From contig NZ_BSFI01000001.1 in NCBI RefSeq assembly GCF_027922265.1, positions 186,001 through 250,000 on the forward strand: a DNA stretch of 64,000 nt. Direction: 5' to 3'. Below are positions 28,002-36,528 of the stretch, piece after piece (position 1 is the stretch's first letter; the number at the start of each line of letters is the position of its first letter). A program made the position numbers and the translations under genes. Below the pieces are notes generated by a model. The model saw only the letters and a program-made list of their open reading frames with translations. It did no database searches and was not told where the DNA came from. The stretch is from Hansschlegelia plantiphila. GTDB lineage: Bacteria; Pseudomonadota; Alphaproteobacteria; Rhizobiales; Methylopilaceae.

Positions 28002-29810
28002 GTGAAACGCCGCGTCTTATCTCCTACCCTCCTGTTCGCGCTCGCTCTTGTTGCGGCGGCGCCCGCCCGGTCGCAGCCGATCGACGACGCGCGGCTGCTC
28101 GACGCCGACGCAGACGCCGCCGACTGGCTGCTGCCCGGCCGGGACTACCGTGACCGCCGGTTCTCGCCGCTCGACCAGATCGACGTGAAGACCGTCAGGC
28201 GGCTGGTCCCGAAATGGATCTATCAGACGGGCTACGCCGCGACTTTCCAGACCACGCCGCTGGTGGCGGACGGCGTGATGTATCTCTCCGCGCCGTTCTC
28301 CCATGTCATGGCGCTCGACGCCGCCACCGGCCGCGAGCTCTGGCGCTACGAGCACAAGGCGACGACGAAGAAGCTCTGCTGCGGGCCGGCGAACCGAGGG
28401 GTCGCTCTCGGCTACGGCAAGGTCTTCGTCGCGACCGTCGACGCCCGCCTCGTCGCGCTCGACCAGGCGACCGGCAGGGTCGCGTTCGACATCCCGCTCG
28501 CCGACGCCGCGGACCCGGACGGCCCGAGCGAGGATCGCGCCGCGCTCGGGCAGAGCGATCCGGCGCTAAAGGGCGCGGTGTCCGGCTCGACCGGCATCGG
28601 CGCGAACTCCGCGCCGCTGGTGTTCGACGGCAAGGTCATCATCGGCGTCACCGGCGTCGGCTACGGCCTGCACCTCGACAGCGACCGACCCGGCGCGCCG
28701 CTCGGCGCCGTGGTCGGAGTCGCCGGCCGCTACGGCCGCCCCGGCTTCCTCGCCGCCTTCGACGCCGCGACCGGCAAGCTCGTCTGGAAGTTCGAGGCGA
28801 CGCAGGAAGGCTGGGAGGGCGCGTTCCGCCAGGATACGCCCTACGGCGTGACGCTCGACCGCGACATCCCGGCGGAGAAGGCCGCGGCCGAAGCCCACAA
28901 GGATTCCTGGAAATACGGCGGGGGGTCGATCTGGCACGCGCCGGCGCTCGATCCCAAGACCGGCCTGCTCTTTCTCGGCATCGGCAACCCCTCGCCACAG
29001 GCTGCGGGCGAGAGCCGGCCGGGCGACAATCTCTACACCTCGTCGCTAGTCGCTCTCGACGCCAGGACCGGCAGGCTGGTCTGGCACTACCAGCAGACGC
29101 CGCACGACCTCTGGGGGTACGACGTCGCAAGCCCGCCCGCCCTGTTCGACCTCGCGGTGAATGGCAAGAGCGTCCCGGTCGTGGGCCAGGCGAGCAAGCT
29201 CGGCTGGTATTTCGTCCACGACCGGGCGACCGGCGAGCTGCTGTTCAAGTCCGACCCGTTCGTTCCGCAGTCGAACATGTTCAAGGCGCCGACGCCCGAG
29301 GGGATCGTGATCGCGCCGGGCGTCGGCGGCGGCTCGAACTGGTCGCCGGCGGCCGTCGACCCGGCGGCCGGCGTCGCCTTCGTCGCCGCGATGCACTGGC
29401 CGTCGACCTACCGCGCCTCCGTTCTGCCGGCGGTCGGCGGCAAGCCCGCCGTGCACTACTTCAACATCGAGCCGGTGAAGCAGGGCATGTACGGGCTGCT
29501 GAGCGCGATCGACCTCAAGGCCGGCGGCAAGATCCTGTGGCAGCGCAAGACCCCCGACCCGCTGGTCGGCGGCACGCTCGCGACCGCGGGCGGGCTGGTG
29601 TTCAACGGCGAAGGCGGCGGAGACCTCTCTGCGTTCGACGCCAAGACCGGCGCCACGCTCTGGAGCTTCAACTGCGGCGCCGGCGTCAACGCCCCGCCGA
29701 TCGCCTTCGCGGTCGCCGGCAAGCAGTATGTCGCGGTGGCCGCCGGCGGCAGCCAGATCTGGGGCTTCCGCCAGGGCGGCGCGGTGATCGCCTTCGGCCT
29801 GCCGGACTGA
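28002..29810 (+). CDS. Secreted PQQ-dehydrogenase-like beta-propeller protein lacking the catalytic Asp
   Basis: This is a 602-residue periplasmic eight-bladed propeller protein of the quinoprotein alcohol dehydrogenase superfamily: signal peptide 1-25, repeated Ala-x-Asp-x-x-Thr-Gly blade motifs (e.g. ALDAATGRELW), and vicinal cysteines C126-C127 (KKLCCG), which contact PQQ in the family. Aligned by eye with XoxF in this window, the segment HDLWGYD (368-374) has Gly372 where XoxF has its catalytic Asp319. The second Asp (D374) is kept, and the metal-ligand Glu region (GGEFGVRG in XoxF) reads AGRYGRPG. Activity as a standard dehydrogenase is therefore doubtful. There is no cytochrome c domain. 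The GTG start has CAGGA 9 bases upstream. The best description is a PQQ-propeller protein of unknown substrate. Confidence 0.85.
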   Translation: MKRRVLSPTLLFALALVAAAPARSQPIDDARLLDADADAADWLLPGRDYRDRRFSPLDQIDVKTVRRLVPKWIYQTGYAATFQTTPLVADGVMYLSAPFSHVMALDAATGRELWRYEHKATTKKLCCGPANRGVALGYGKVFVATVDARLVALDQATGRVAFDIPLADAADPDGPSEDRAALGQSDPALKGAVSGSTGIGANSAPLVFDGKVIIGVTGVGYGLHLDSDRPGAPLGAVVGVAGRYGRPGFLAAFDAATGKLVWKFEATQEGWEGAFRQDTPYGVTLDRDIPAEKAAAEAHKDSWKYGGGSIWHAPALDPKTGLLFLGIGNPSPQAAGESRPGDNLYTSSLVALDARTGRLVWHYQQTPHDLWGYDVASPPALFDLAVNGKSVPVVGQASKLGWYFVHDRATGELLFKSDPFVPQSNMFKAPTPEGIVIAPGVGGGSNWSPAAVDPAAGVAFVAAMHWPSTYRASVLPAVGGKPAVHYFNIEPVKQGMYGLLSAIDLKAGGKILWQRKTPDPLVGGTLATAGGLVFNGEGGGDLSAFDAKTGATLWSFNCGAGVNAPPIAFAVAGKQYVAVAAGGSQIWGFRQGGAVIAFGLPD

Positions 29811-29813
29811 CTC

Positions 29814-30674
29814 TCAGGCGGCGCCGGCGTTGGGGGCTGGCTCTTCGGTGCTGATCGCGTCGGTGGTGCGCGGCGACGGCTCGGGCTCGCCGTCGTCGCG
29901 CTCGATCCAGATGTTGATCGGACCGGGCGCCATGTTCCCGAAGGGCGTGGCGAACGCGATCTCGGCGGCGTCGCGGCCGACCCCGATGCGCACCAGCCCG
30001 TCGAGCGCCGCCTGCCTCGTGCCGTCGAACAGCCACCACCGACCGTCCAGATAGGCCTCGAACACCGCATGGAAGTCCGCCGGGGACAGGCCGAAGGCGT
30101 AGCAGCTGACGAGCCGGGCCGGGATGCCGAGCGCCCGGCAGAACGCGATGCCGAGATGAGCGAAGTCGCGGCACACGCCGGCCCGCTGGATCAGGATCTC
30201 GGTCGCGGTGGTCTGGGCGTCGCTCGACCCGCGGACATAGTCGATGTTCTGGTAGATCCAGCTGCAGATCGCGCTGACCCGCATGTGCCCGCGCGGGAAG
30301 TCGCCGAATTCCCTGAGCGCGAAGGCGGCGAGCCTGTCGGACGGCACGAACCGGCTCGGCAGCAGATAGGGCAGAATGTCGAGCGGAAGGTCGCGGACGT
30401 CCATCTCGTGGACCGTCGTCGGATCGGCGCGATGCACGTCGAGATCGACCTCCGCCGTGTACGAGATCTGGAAGTCGCCGGGCTCCGCGAGAACCCGCAG
30501 GTACCGGTTCTGGAGGTCCGGAACGGTGTAGGACAGGCGTTCGGCGTCGGGCTCGCAGACCACGCGGTCGGTCAAGCCGCGATGGCGGATGAGCTGCGCC
30601 ACCTCGATGTTGAAGATGAACATCGTCTCCTCGACGATGGTGTAGGAAAGCTCGCAGCCCATCTTGTACTTCAT
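29814..30674 (-). CDS. Transglutaminase-like cysteine protease-fold protein
   Basis: This is a 286-residue cytoplasmic protein with an N-terminal beta-rich domain and a transglutaminase-like core (about residues 140-240). The catalytic triad is visible: Cys in QRAGVCRDFAH, His in DFHAVFEAYL and Asp in WWLFDGT. Members act as proteases, peptidases or amidases; the substrate is unknown. The start MKYKMGCEL at 30674 begins the conserved N-terminal domain, and longer in-frame extension upstream is not conserved in type. It is convergent with the PQQ gene (3 bases apart). Confidence 0.85.
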   Translation of the reverse strand: MKYKMGCELSYTIVEETMFIFNIEVAQLIRHRGLTDRVVCEPDAERLSYTVPDLQNRYLRVLAEPGDFQISYTAEVDLDVHRADPTTVHEMDVRDLPLDILPYLLPSRFVPSDRLAAFALREFGDFPRGHMRVSAICSWIYQNIDYVRGSSDAQTTATEILIQRAGVCRDFAHLGIAFCRALGIPARLVSCYAFGLSPADFHAVFEAYLDGRWWLFDGTRQAALDGLVRIGVGRDAAEIAFATPFGNMAPGPINIWIERDDGEPEPSPRTTDAISTEEPAPNAGAA

Positions 30675-30856
30675 CGTCAGGTCCCGGCGGCGTTGAAGGC
30701 GGCGCGGACGCGCATGGGCGGGATCGGGCGTCCGCCGGCGGTCGTCGCGCTGTCGAATGCGAGGCGGCCCCGGCCCGATCACGCAGGGCGGCGGTTCGCG
30801 ACGAAGTGGCGCGTGAAGCCGCCGCGGCAACCCGATCCGCGCGTCTCCCAGAGGAT

Positions 30857-31966
30857 TTACGCGCCGCGTTCCCTTTCGAGCAAAGCGCGCTTGCGCTCGA
30901 CTCCCCAGCGATAGCCGGAGAGGGCTCCGTCGTTTCGGACCACGCGGTGGCAGGGGACCGCGACGGCGAGCGGGTTGGCGCCGCAGGCCCCGGCGACGGC
31001 CCGCATGGCCTTCGGCGCGCCGATCGCAGCGGCGACGTCCGCATAGCTCGCGGTCGCGCCCGCAGGAATCCGCCGGAGCGCCGCCCAGACCCGTTGCTGG
31101 AACGCGGTTCCGCGGATGTCGAGCGGCAGGTCGAGGCCGACGCCCGGCGCATCGACGAACCCGACGACCTGCGCCACCACCGTCTCGAACGCCGCGTCGC
31201 CGCCGAAAAACCGCGCGCCGGAGAACCTGTCCTGCAGGTCGCGGACCAGCGCCTCCGGGTCGTCTCCGAGCAGGATGGCGCAGACGCCGCGTTCGCTCTG
31301 CGCGACCAGCACGGAGCCCAACGAAGACTCGCCGACGGCGAAGCGGATTTCCGCGCCCGCGCCCCTGGCGCGAAAGGCGCCCGGCTTCATGCCCAGAACC
31401 GCGTTCGACGCCTCGTAGAAGCGGCCGTTCGAGCCGAAGCCGGCGTCGTAGAGCGCCGCGGTGACGGACGCGCCGGGTTGGGCGAGCGCCGAGCGCACGC
31501 GCTTCGCGCGCTCCGCCGCCGCATAGGCCCGCGGCGTCACGCCGGTCTTCGCCTTGAACAGCCGGTGGAGGTGGGAGGCGCTCAGGCCGGCGCTCGCCGC
31601 GAGCGCCTCCAGCTTCGGCGGCTGCTCGGCCCGTTCGATCTCGCGGCAGATCCGGGCGACGACCGCCGCGCCCTGCACGTCGGCCGCCTCGTTCGGACGG
31701 CAGCGCAGGCAGGGCCGGAATCCGGCGCGCTCGGCCGCCTCGCAGGTCGCATGAAAGCGGACGTTGGCGGGCTTCGCCAGCCGGGACGGGCAGGACGGAC
31801 GGCAATAGACGCCGGTGGAGGCGACCGAATAGACGAACGTCCCGTCGGCGGCGGACTCACGGTCGACGACCGAACGCCAGCGCGGATCGGTCTCTGTCTG
31901 TGTCTGTGTCTGTGTCTGTGTCTGTGTCTGTGTCTGTGTCTGTGTCTGTGCTTCTGGATGGGTCAT
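30857..31966 (-). CDS. ada: Bifunctional Ada: O6-methylguanine-DNA methyltransferase and transcriptional activator
   Basis: This is a 369-residue adaptive-response protein. The N-terminal zinc domain has four cysteines (VYCRPSCPS and PCLRC); the first should accept methyl groups from phosphotriesters. An AraC-type helix-turn-helix follows (about 105-185, LAASAGLSASHLHRLFKAK), then the alkyltransferase domain with the active site PCHRVVR near the C-terminus. Just after the start, residues 7-24 are a Gln-Thr repeat encoded by a hexanucleotide microsatellite, unusual for Ada. The ATG at 31966 is preferred; the longer frame starting at 32074 has no family similarity. It protects against alkylation damage. 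Confidence 0.94.
   Translation of the reverse strand: MTHPEAQTQTQTQTQTQTQTQTQTETDPRWRSVVDRESAADGTFVYSVASTGVYCRPSCPSRLAKPANVRFHATCEAAERAGFRPCLRCRPNEAADVQGAAVVARICREIERAEQPPKLEALAASAGLSASHLHRLFKAKTGVTPRAYAAAERAKRVRSALAQPGASVTAALYDAGFGSNGRFYEASNAVLGMKPGAFRARGAGAEIRFAVGESSLGSVLVAQSERGVCAILLGDDPEALVRDLQDRFSGARFFGGDAAFETVVAQVVGFVDAPGVGLDLPLDIRGTAFQQRVWAALRRIPAGATASYADVAAAIGAPKAMRAVAGACGANPLAVAVPCHRVVRNDGALSGYRWGVERKRALLERERGA
31895..31950. repeat. Hexanucleotide tandem repeat (TGTCTG)x9 inside ada
   Basis: Nine perfect TGTCTG units (31895-31948) plus two bases of a tenth. On the coding strand each unit is CAGACA, encoding Gln-Thr. The 6-base period means that slippage would change the length of the N-terminal tail without shifting the frame. 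Confidence 0.95.
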
Positions 31967-32074
31967 GGCGACATCGATAGCCCCGGCGAGCCGAGGCCGC
32001 GCTCCGCTTCTTGCTTTTGAATCTAGCGGAATGTCGGATCGGGGGAACGCCGCGAGCGGCGACGCCTTTCGCAT

Positions 32075-33025
32075 TCAGGCGTCGACCGGCCGACGCATGG
32101 CGGGGGCGGCCTGGCGCTTCAGCTCCTGCACGAAGGCGTCGACCAGCGGCAGCTCGCCCTTCGGCCGGCGCGTGGCCACGAAGTGCTGGGATTCGAAGCC
32201 ATAGCTCTCCGGTTTGATGGCTCGCATCTCGCCACGGTCAGCCCAATGGTCGCCGATATGGCGAGGTAGATAGCCGACGAACTGTCCCGAAAGGATCAGC
32301 ATCGCTTGCGCCTCCATGTGCATCACCGCGCCGCTCGCCCGCGGGTGGTTGACGCGGTAGAGGTCGTCGAGGTGCCGGTACCGTCTGACCGAGAACAGCG
32401 CCTCTTCGATATGCGCATGGCGGATGGCGCTTTGGGGCGTGTCGAACAGAGCGTGGCCCCTGCCGCAGTAGAGCGCGTGCGACTCGCGGCACAGCGGAGC
32501 GTAGGCGACGCCCGGAGCTTTCTGGCTGAACGGGCCGACCACGACGTCGCGGCGGCCGTCCATCAGCGCCTGCTCGAGTTCGAGGGGGGTGCCGAGCTCA
32601 AGGTCGACGAAGACTTCGGCCGCATAGGCCATGTAGCTCGCGATCGCCGTCTGCAGGCCGAGCCGCGGGTTGGTCACGACGCCGTCGACGATGCCGACCC
32701 TGAGGCGCCCGACGAGGCGTTGCTGGTCGCTGCCCACCCGGGCGTGGAACGCGTCGATGTCGTCGAACAGCCGACGCGCCGCCGCATAGGTCGACTGGCC
32801 GAAGGGCGTCAGCCGGAACCCGCCGCGGCCGCGTTCGCAGAGCTGCCCGCCGAGCTTGCGCTCGAGGCCCGCGAGGTGCGTCGAGAGCGTCGACTGCGAC
32901 AGGTTGAGGTTGATCTGCGCGTCCGCGAAGCCGCCGGATTCCGCGAGCGTCGTGAACACGCGCAGCAGCCGCAGGTCGATATTGTCGAGCCGGCGCATCG
33001 GCGCACGGGCGGCGGTCGGGGCCAT
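32075..33025 (-). CDS. LysR-family regulator, divergent from the catabolic operon
   Basis: This is a 316-residue LysR protein: DNA-binding domain about residues 15-75 (NLNLSQSTLSTHLAGLERKLG) and an effector-binding domain (about 100-300). It is divergent from the ABC transporter gene at 33130 with 104 bases between the starts, and dyad symmetry lies in the gap, so it is the probable regulator of the nine-gene operon 33130-41184. The effector may be the imported substrate or an intermediate. Confidence 0.9.
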   Translation of the reverse strand: MAPTAARAPMRRLDNIDLRLLRVFTTLAESGGFADAQINLNLSQSTLSTHLAGLERKLGGQLCERGRGGFRLTPFGQSTYAAARRLFDDIDAFHARVGSDQQRLVGRLRVGIVDGVVTNPRLGLQTAIASYMAYAAEVFVDLELGTPLELEQALMDGRRDVVVGPFSQKAPGVAYAPLCRESHALYCGRGHALFDTPQSAIRHAHIEEALFSVRRYRHLDDLYRVNHPRASGAVMHMEAQAMLILSGQFVGYLPRHIGDHWADRGEMRAIKPESYGFESQHFVATRRPKGELPLVDAFVQELKRQAAPAMRRPVDA

Positions 33026-33054
33026 ACCGGTCTCACATTGACGGTCGTCGATGC

Positions 33055-33102
33055 ATCATTCCAATAAAATGAATTCCCGTCGATACGAAACCTCGGAATG
33101 AT
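33055..33102. promoter_or_regulatory. Nested inverted repeats in the LysR/ABC operon gap
   Basis: The perfect 8-base arms ATCATTCC (33055-33062) and GGAATGAT (33095-33102) are 32 bases apart. Inside lies ATTC-N9-GAAT (33058-33074) with a T-N11-A core (33060-33072). The layout suits a LysR tetramer binding two sites upstream of the 33130 gene. Confidence 0.5.
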
Positions 33103-33129
33103 CCGTCCGTCATCTTTTGGAGGCTCGTC

Positions 33130-34122
33130 ATGAGACGTCTGGATTGCGCCCTCGTCGCCGCTGGAATCAGCCTCCTCGCGAGCGGGCCCGCGCTCGCGGA
33201 CGACACCGTCCGGGTGCTGGCTCCGACATGGCCGGGCTACGCCCCGGTGTTCGTCGCGATCGACAAGGGCTACTTCAAGGAGCTCGGGCTCGACGTCGAC
33301 ATGAAGTTCGAGGACGACCGCTCCAACGTGCTCGCCGCCATGACGCGCGGCGACATCGAGGTCGACATGCGCACCGTCGGCGAGCATCAGGGCCGCCCGC
33401 GCGACGCCTCGACGCCCGGCGTGATCATCGGCACCATCGACAAGTCGGTCGGCGGCGACGGCGTGATCGCCGACGGCTCGGTGAAGTCGGTGGCCGATCT
33501 CAAGGGCAAGACCGTCGCCGTCGAGCCGAACATCCCGGCCCGCCTGCTGCTCCAGCTCGCGCTGAAGAAGGAGGGGATGACGCTCGACGACCTCACCATC
33601 AAGAACATCACGACCCCGGACACGGTCGCGGTGTTCGCGGACAGCTCGATCGCGGCGATCGGAACCTACGAACCCTTCATGTCGCAGGCGGTGTCCTCGC
33701 AGACCCAGCGCAACGGCAAGATTTTGCTGTCGTCGAAGGACAGCGACATCATCGTCGACGTCATCGACGTCCGGCAGGACGACCTGAAGGCGAACCCGAC
33801 CAAGTACCAGAAGTTCATGGCCGGCATCTTCAAGGCGGTCGAGCTCTACAAGTCCGATCCGGCCGAGTTCATCAAGCTGACCGCGCCGCACTACAATCTG
33901 AGCGACGCGGAGGTGAAGGGCATCTTCGACACCAGCCTCACCTTCACCGACAAGGAAGAGACGGCGAAGCTCCTCGGCACGCCCGAGAAGCCGGGCGCGC
34001 TTTACGGAATCTTCGATCTGGTCATGGACCTCAACGTCGAGAACAAGGCGGCGGACGCCAAGCTCGACGCCGCCAAGCAGATCGACTCCTCCGTCATGGC
34101 CGCCGTCGCGGCCGCCAAGTGA
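33130..34122 (+). CDS. ABC transporter substrate-binding protein (NMT1/SsuA-like)
   Basis: This is a 330-residue periplasmic binding protein with a signal peptide (1-23, ending PALA) and an NMT1/THI5-like solute-binding fold. The opening strand VRVLAPTWPGYAPVFVAIDKGYFKELGLDV is typical of binding proteins for taurine, nitrate, pyrimidines and related small nitrogen or sulfur compounds. A TTTTGGAGG ribosome-binding site sits 6 bases before the ATG. It is the first gene of an operon whose enzymes suggest a guanidino, cyclic-amide or methylated amine substrate. Confidence 0.93.
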   Translation: MRRLDCALVAAGISLLASGPALADDTVRVLAPTWPGYAPVFVAIDKGYFKELGLDVDMKFEDDRSNVLAAMTRGDIEVDMRTVGEHQGRPRDASTPGVIIGTIDKSVGGDGVIADGSVKSVADLKGKTVAVEPNIPARLLLQLALKKEGMTLDDLTIKNITTPDTVAVFADSSIAAIGTYEPFMSQAVSSQTQRNGKILLSSKDSDIIVDVIDVRQDDLKANPTKYQKFMAGIFKAVELYKSDPAEFIKLTAPHYNLSDAEVKGIFDTSLTFTDKEETAKLLGTPEKPGALYGIFDLVMDLNVENKAADAKLDAAKQIDSSVMAAVAAAK

Positions 34123-34124
34123 GC

Positions 34125-34991
34125 ATGGCGGTCGAGGGTCGCGCCATCGACGGGCCGGCCGCAGGCGCTCCCGCCGCGCCCGACGCCGGGAGCCGGCGTC
34201 CCTCGGCCGCTCCCTGGCTGTTCCGGCTGCGCGCCCCGCTGCCGCGCTACGTCGGCCCGGCTTTCGCGGTCGGAACCAGCTTCGCGATCCTCGGCCTCTG
34301 GGAGTTCACCGCGCGGCTCGGCCTGACCACGCCGATGTTCTTCCCTGCGCCCAGCGCGATCTTCCTCGCGATGGTCCGGATGTTCGCCGAGCAGCATCTG
34401 CTGTGGCACGCCTGGATCTCCACGCTGAGGGTGTGGGAGGCCTTCCTGCTCGCGGCCGTCATGGCGGTTCCGATCGGCATGCTGATGAGCGGCTACCGCG
34501 CGGTGGGCGCAGCGCTCGAGCCCGCGGTCGACTTCATCCGCTATCTGCCGGTTCCGGCGCTGGTGCCGCTGTCGATCATCTGGTTCGGCGTCGGCGAGGA
34601 GACCAAGATCTTCCTGCTCTGGCTCGGCACCTTCTTCCAGCTCGTGCTGCTGGTGGCCGACGACATGCGCCGCGTCCCGCAGGAATATGTCGAGATCGCC
34701 TATACGGTCGGCGCGAACCAGGGCCAGGTGCTTAAGGACGTCGCCTTCCGGGCCATGCTGCCGGGCCTCGTCGACAATCTCCGCATCACGCTCGGCTGGT
34801 GCTGGACCTATCTGATCATCGCCGAGATCGTGGCGGCGGATTCGGGGCTCGGCTTCGTCATCTGGGCGGCGCGCCGCTACATGAAGACTCCGGAAGTGAT
34901 GGCCGGCGTCGTGCTGATCGGCTTCATCGGCCTCGCGACCGACCAGCTGCTTCGCCTCATCCACCGCCGCGCCTTCCGGTATCTGGCATGA
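34125..34991 (+). CDS. ABC transporter permease (SsuC/TauC-like)
   Basis: This is a 288-residue inner-membrane permease with about six helices and the EAA-type cytoplasmic loop (EIAYTVGANQGQVLKDVAFRAMLPG), which contacts the ATPase. The start is either this ATG or a GTG at 34119 whose GTGA overlaps the previous stop. The N-terminal 35 residues are Ala/Pro-rich and not membrane-embedded. It partners with the binding protein and ATPase on either side. Confidence 0.93.
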   Translation: MAVEGRAIDGPAAGAPAAPDAGSRRPSAAPWLFRLRAPLPRYVGPAFAVGTSFAILGLWEFTARLGLTTPMFFPAPSAIFLAMVRMFAEQHLLWHAWISTLRVWEAFLLAAVMAVPIGMLMSGYRAVGAALEPAVDFIRYLPVPALVPLSIIWFGVGEETKIFLLWLGTFFQLVLLVADDMRRVPQEYVEIAYTVGANQGQVLKDVAFRAMLPGLVDNLRITLGWCWTYLIIAEIVAADSGLGFVIWAARRYMKTPEVMAGVVLIGFIGLATDQLLRLIHRRAFRYLA

Positions 34992-35773
34992 GCGGCGCGA
35001 TGGGGCCTCACCTCCAGTTCGACCACGTCACGAAGCGCTTCGGCGAGGTGCAGGTCGTCGAGACGCCGTTCGACCTCGCGATCGCACGGCATGAATTCGT
35101 CGTGTTCCTCGGCCCCTCCGGCTGCGGCAAGACCACCTTGATGCGCATGGTCGGCGGGCTCGACCTGCCGACCACCGGCGAGATCAGGCTCGACGGCGCG
35201 CCGGTCGGCAAGCCCGACCACAGGCGCGGCATGGTGTTCCAGTCCTACTCGTCGTTCCCGTGGCTCACCGTCGCGCAGAACGTCGCCTTCGGCCTGCGCT
35301 ACCGTTCGGACCTCACCGAGCAGGAGAAGGCGGTTCGCGCCGAGCGCTATCTCGATCTGGTCGGGCTCTACGAATTCTCCGACCACTATCCGAACCAGGT
35401 CTCGGGGGGCATGCGCCAGCGCATCGCGATCGCGCGGACGCTCGCCGCCGGGTCCGACGTCTTACTGATGGACGAGCCGTTCGGCGCGCTCGACGCGCTG
35501 CGGCGCGAGCAATTGCAGACCGAGCTTCGCCGCATCCAGCGACGCGACGCCAAGACCATCGTGTTCGTCACCCACGACGTCGAGGAGGCGCTGTTCCTCG
35601 CCGACCGCGTGGTGGTGTTCTCCAAGCGCCCGACACGGATCGTCGCCGAGATCGACGTCAAGAGCAGGCTCGGCGAGGAGCGCACCCTCGAGATGCGCGA
35701 TGGCGAGGACTTCTTCGCGCTCCGCCGCGAGGCGATCGGCACTGTGCGCGCCGCAGCCGGTGGAGAGCTTTGA
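34988..35773 (+). CDS. ABC transporter ATP-binding protein (SsuB/TauB-like)
   Basis: This is a 261-residue ATPase with all the motifs: Walker A GPSGCGKTT, Q-loop VFQSYSSFPW, signature VSGGMRQRIAIAR, Walker B VLLMDEPFGALD and H-loop VTHDVEEA. It powers import by the neighbouring permease and binding protein. The ATG overlaps the permease stop (ATGA), and the stop overlaps the next gene (TGATG). Confidence 0.95.
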   Translation: MSGAMGPHLQFDHVTKRFGEVQVVETPFDLAIARHEFVVFLGPSGCGKTTLMRMVGGLDLPTTGEIRLDGAPVGKPDHRRGMVFQSYSSFPWLTVAQNVAFGLRYRSDLTEQEKAVRAERYLDLVGLYEFSDHYPNQVSGGMRQRIAIARTLAAGSDVLLMDEPFGALDALRREQLQTELRRIQRRDAKTIVFVTHDVEEALFLADRVVVFSKRPTRIVAEIDVKSRLGEERTLEMRDGEDFFALRREAIGTVRAAAGGEL

Positions 35774-36528
35774 TGCTGCAGGGACTGGCCGGACGGAGCG
35801 TCCTCGTCACCGGATCGAGCCGCGGCATCGGGCTCGGGATCGCGCGCGCCTTCTCAGGCGCGGGCGCCGATCTGATGATGCTGGCCGACGACGAGGCCGT
35901 GTTCAAGGCGGCCGAACAGCTCGGCGCCCGCGGCTTTCATGTCGACATCACCGACGCCGACGCGGTTTCGGACTTCGCGGCGAAGATCGAAAAGCTCGAC
36001 GTGCTGGTGAACAACGCGGGCTACGAGCGCCTCACCCCGCTCGACGATCCGAGCGCGGAGAACGAGGCGACCTTCCGGCGGATCATCGAGATCAACGTGA
36101 CCGGCACGTTCCTGATGACGCGGGCGCTCGCGCCGAAGCTCGGCGCTGGCGGGCGCGTCATCAATACCGCATCGGTCTGGGCGCGCACGGCCGCCGCCGA
36201 TTTCGGCGGTTACGTCGCCTCCAAGCACGCCGTCATCGGGCTGACCAAGACCTGGGCGAAGGAGCTCGGGCCGCGCGGGATCACCGTCAACGCGGTGTGT
36301 CCGGGCTGGGTGCGCACCGAGGCCTCGCTCCGTTCGCTCACGCGGATGGCGGAGCGCGCCGGACGGTCGGAGGACGACCTGCTTGACGAGATCGTGGCGG
36401 CGCAGGCGCTGCCGGGCTTCATGGATCCGGAGGACGTGGCGGGGCCTTATCTGTTCCTCGCCTCCGACCTCGCCGCGAGCGTCACCGGCCAGAGCCTCGG
36501 CGCCGACAGGGGAGAGGCTCCATGGTGA
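35773..36528 (+). CDS. Short-chain dehydrogenase/reductase 1
   Basis: This is a 251-residue classical SDR. The cofactor motif TGSSRGIG lies near residue 14, NNAG near 77, and the catalytic Ser, Tyr and Lys are in NTASVWA and GGYVASK. In an operon with a Rieske oxygenase it most likely oxidises a hydroxylated intermediate (alcohol to ketone or aldehyde) with NAD(P). The start overlaps the ATPase stop by one base, so translation is coupled. The substrate is unknown. Confidence 0.92.
   Translation: MLQGLAGRSVLVTGSSRGIGLGIARAFSGAGADLMMLADDEAVFKAAEQLGARGFHVDITDADAVSDFAAKIEKLDVLVNNAGYERLTPLDDPSAENEATFRRIIEINVTGTFLMTRALAPKLGAGGRVINTASVWARTAAADFGGYVASKHAVIGLTKTWAKELGPRGITVNAVCPGWVRTEASLRSLTRMAERAGRSEDDLLDEIVAAQALPGFMDPEDVAGPYLFLASDLAASVTGQSLGADRGEAPW

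Noticed and set aside
29814..31805. 663-residue fusion of an N-terminal arginine-rich segment with the transglutaminase-like protein
   Set aside because: The extension reads ada sequence in a wrong frame; the conserved domain starts at 30674.
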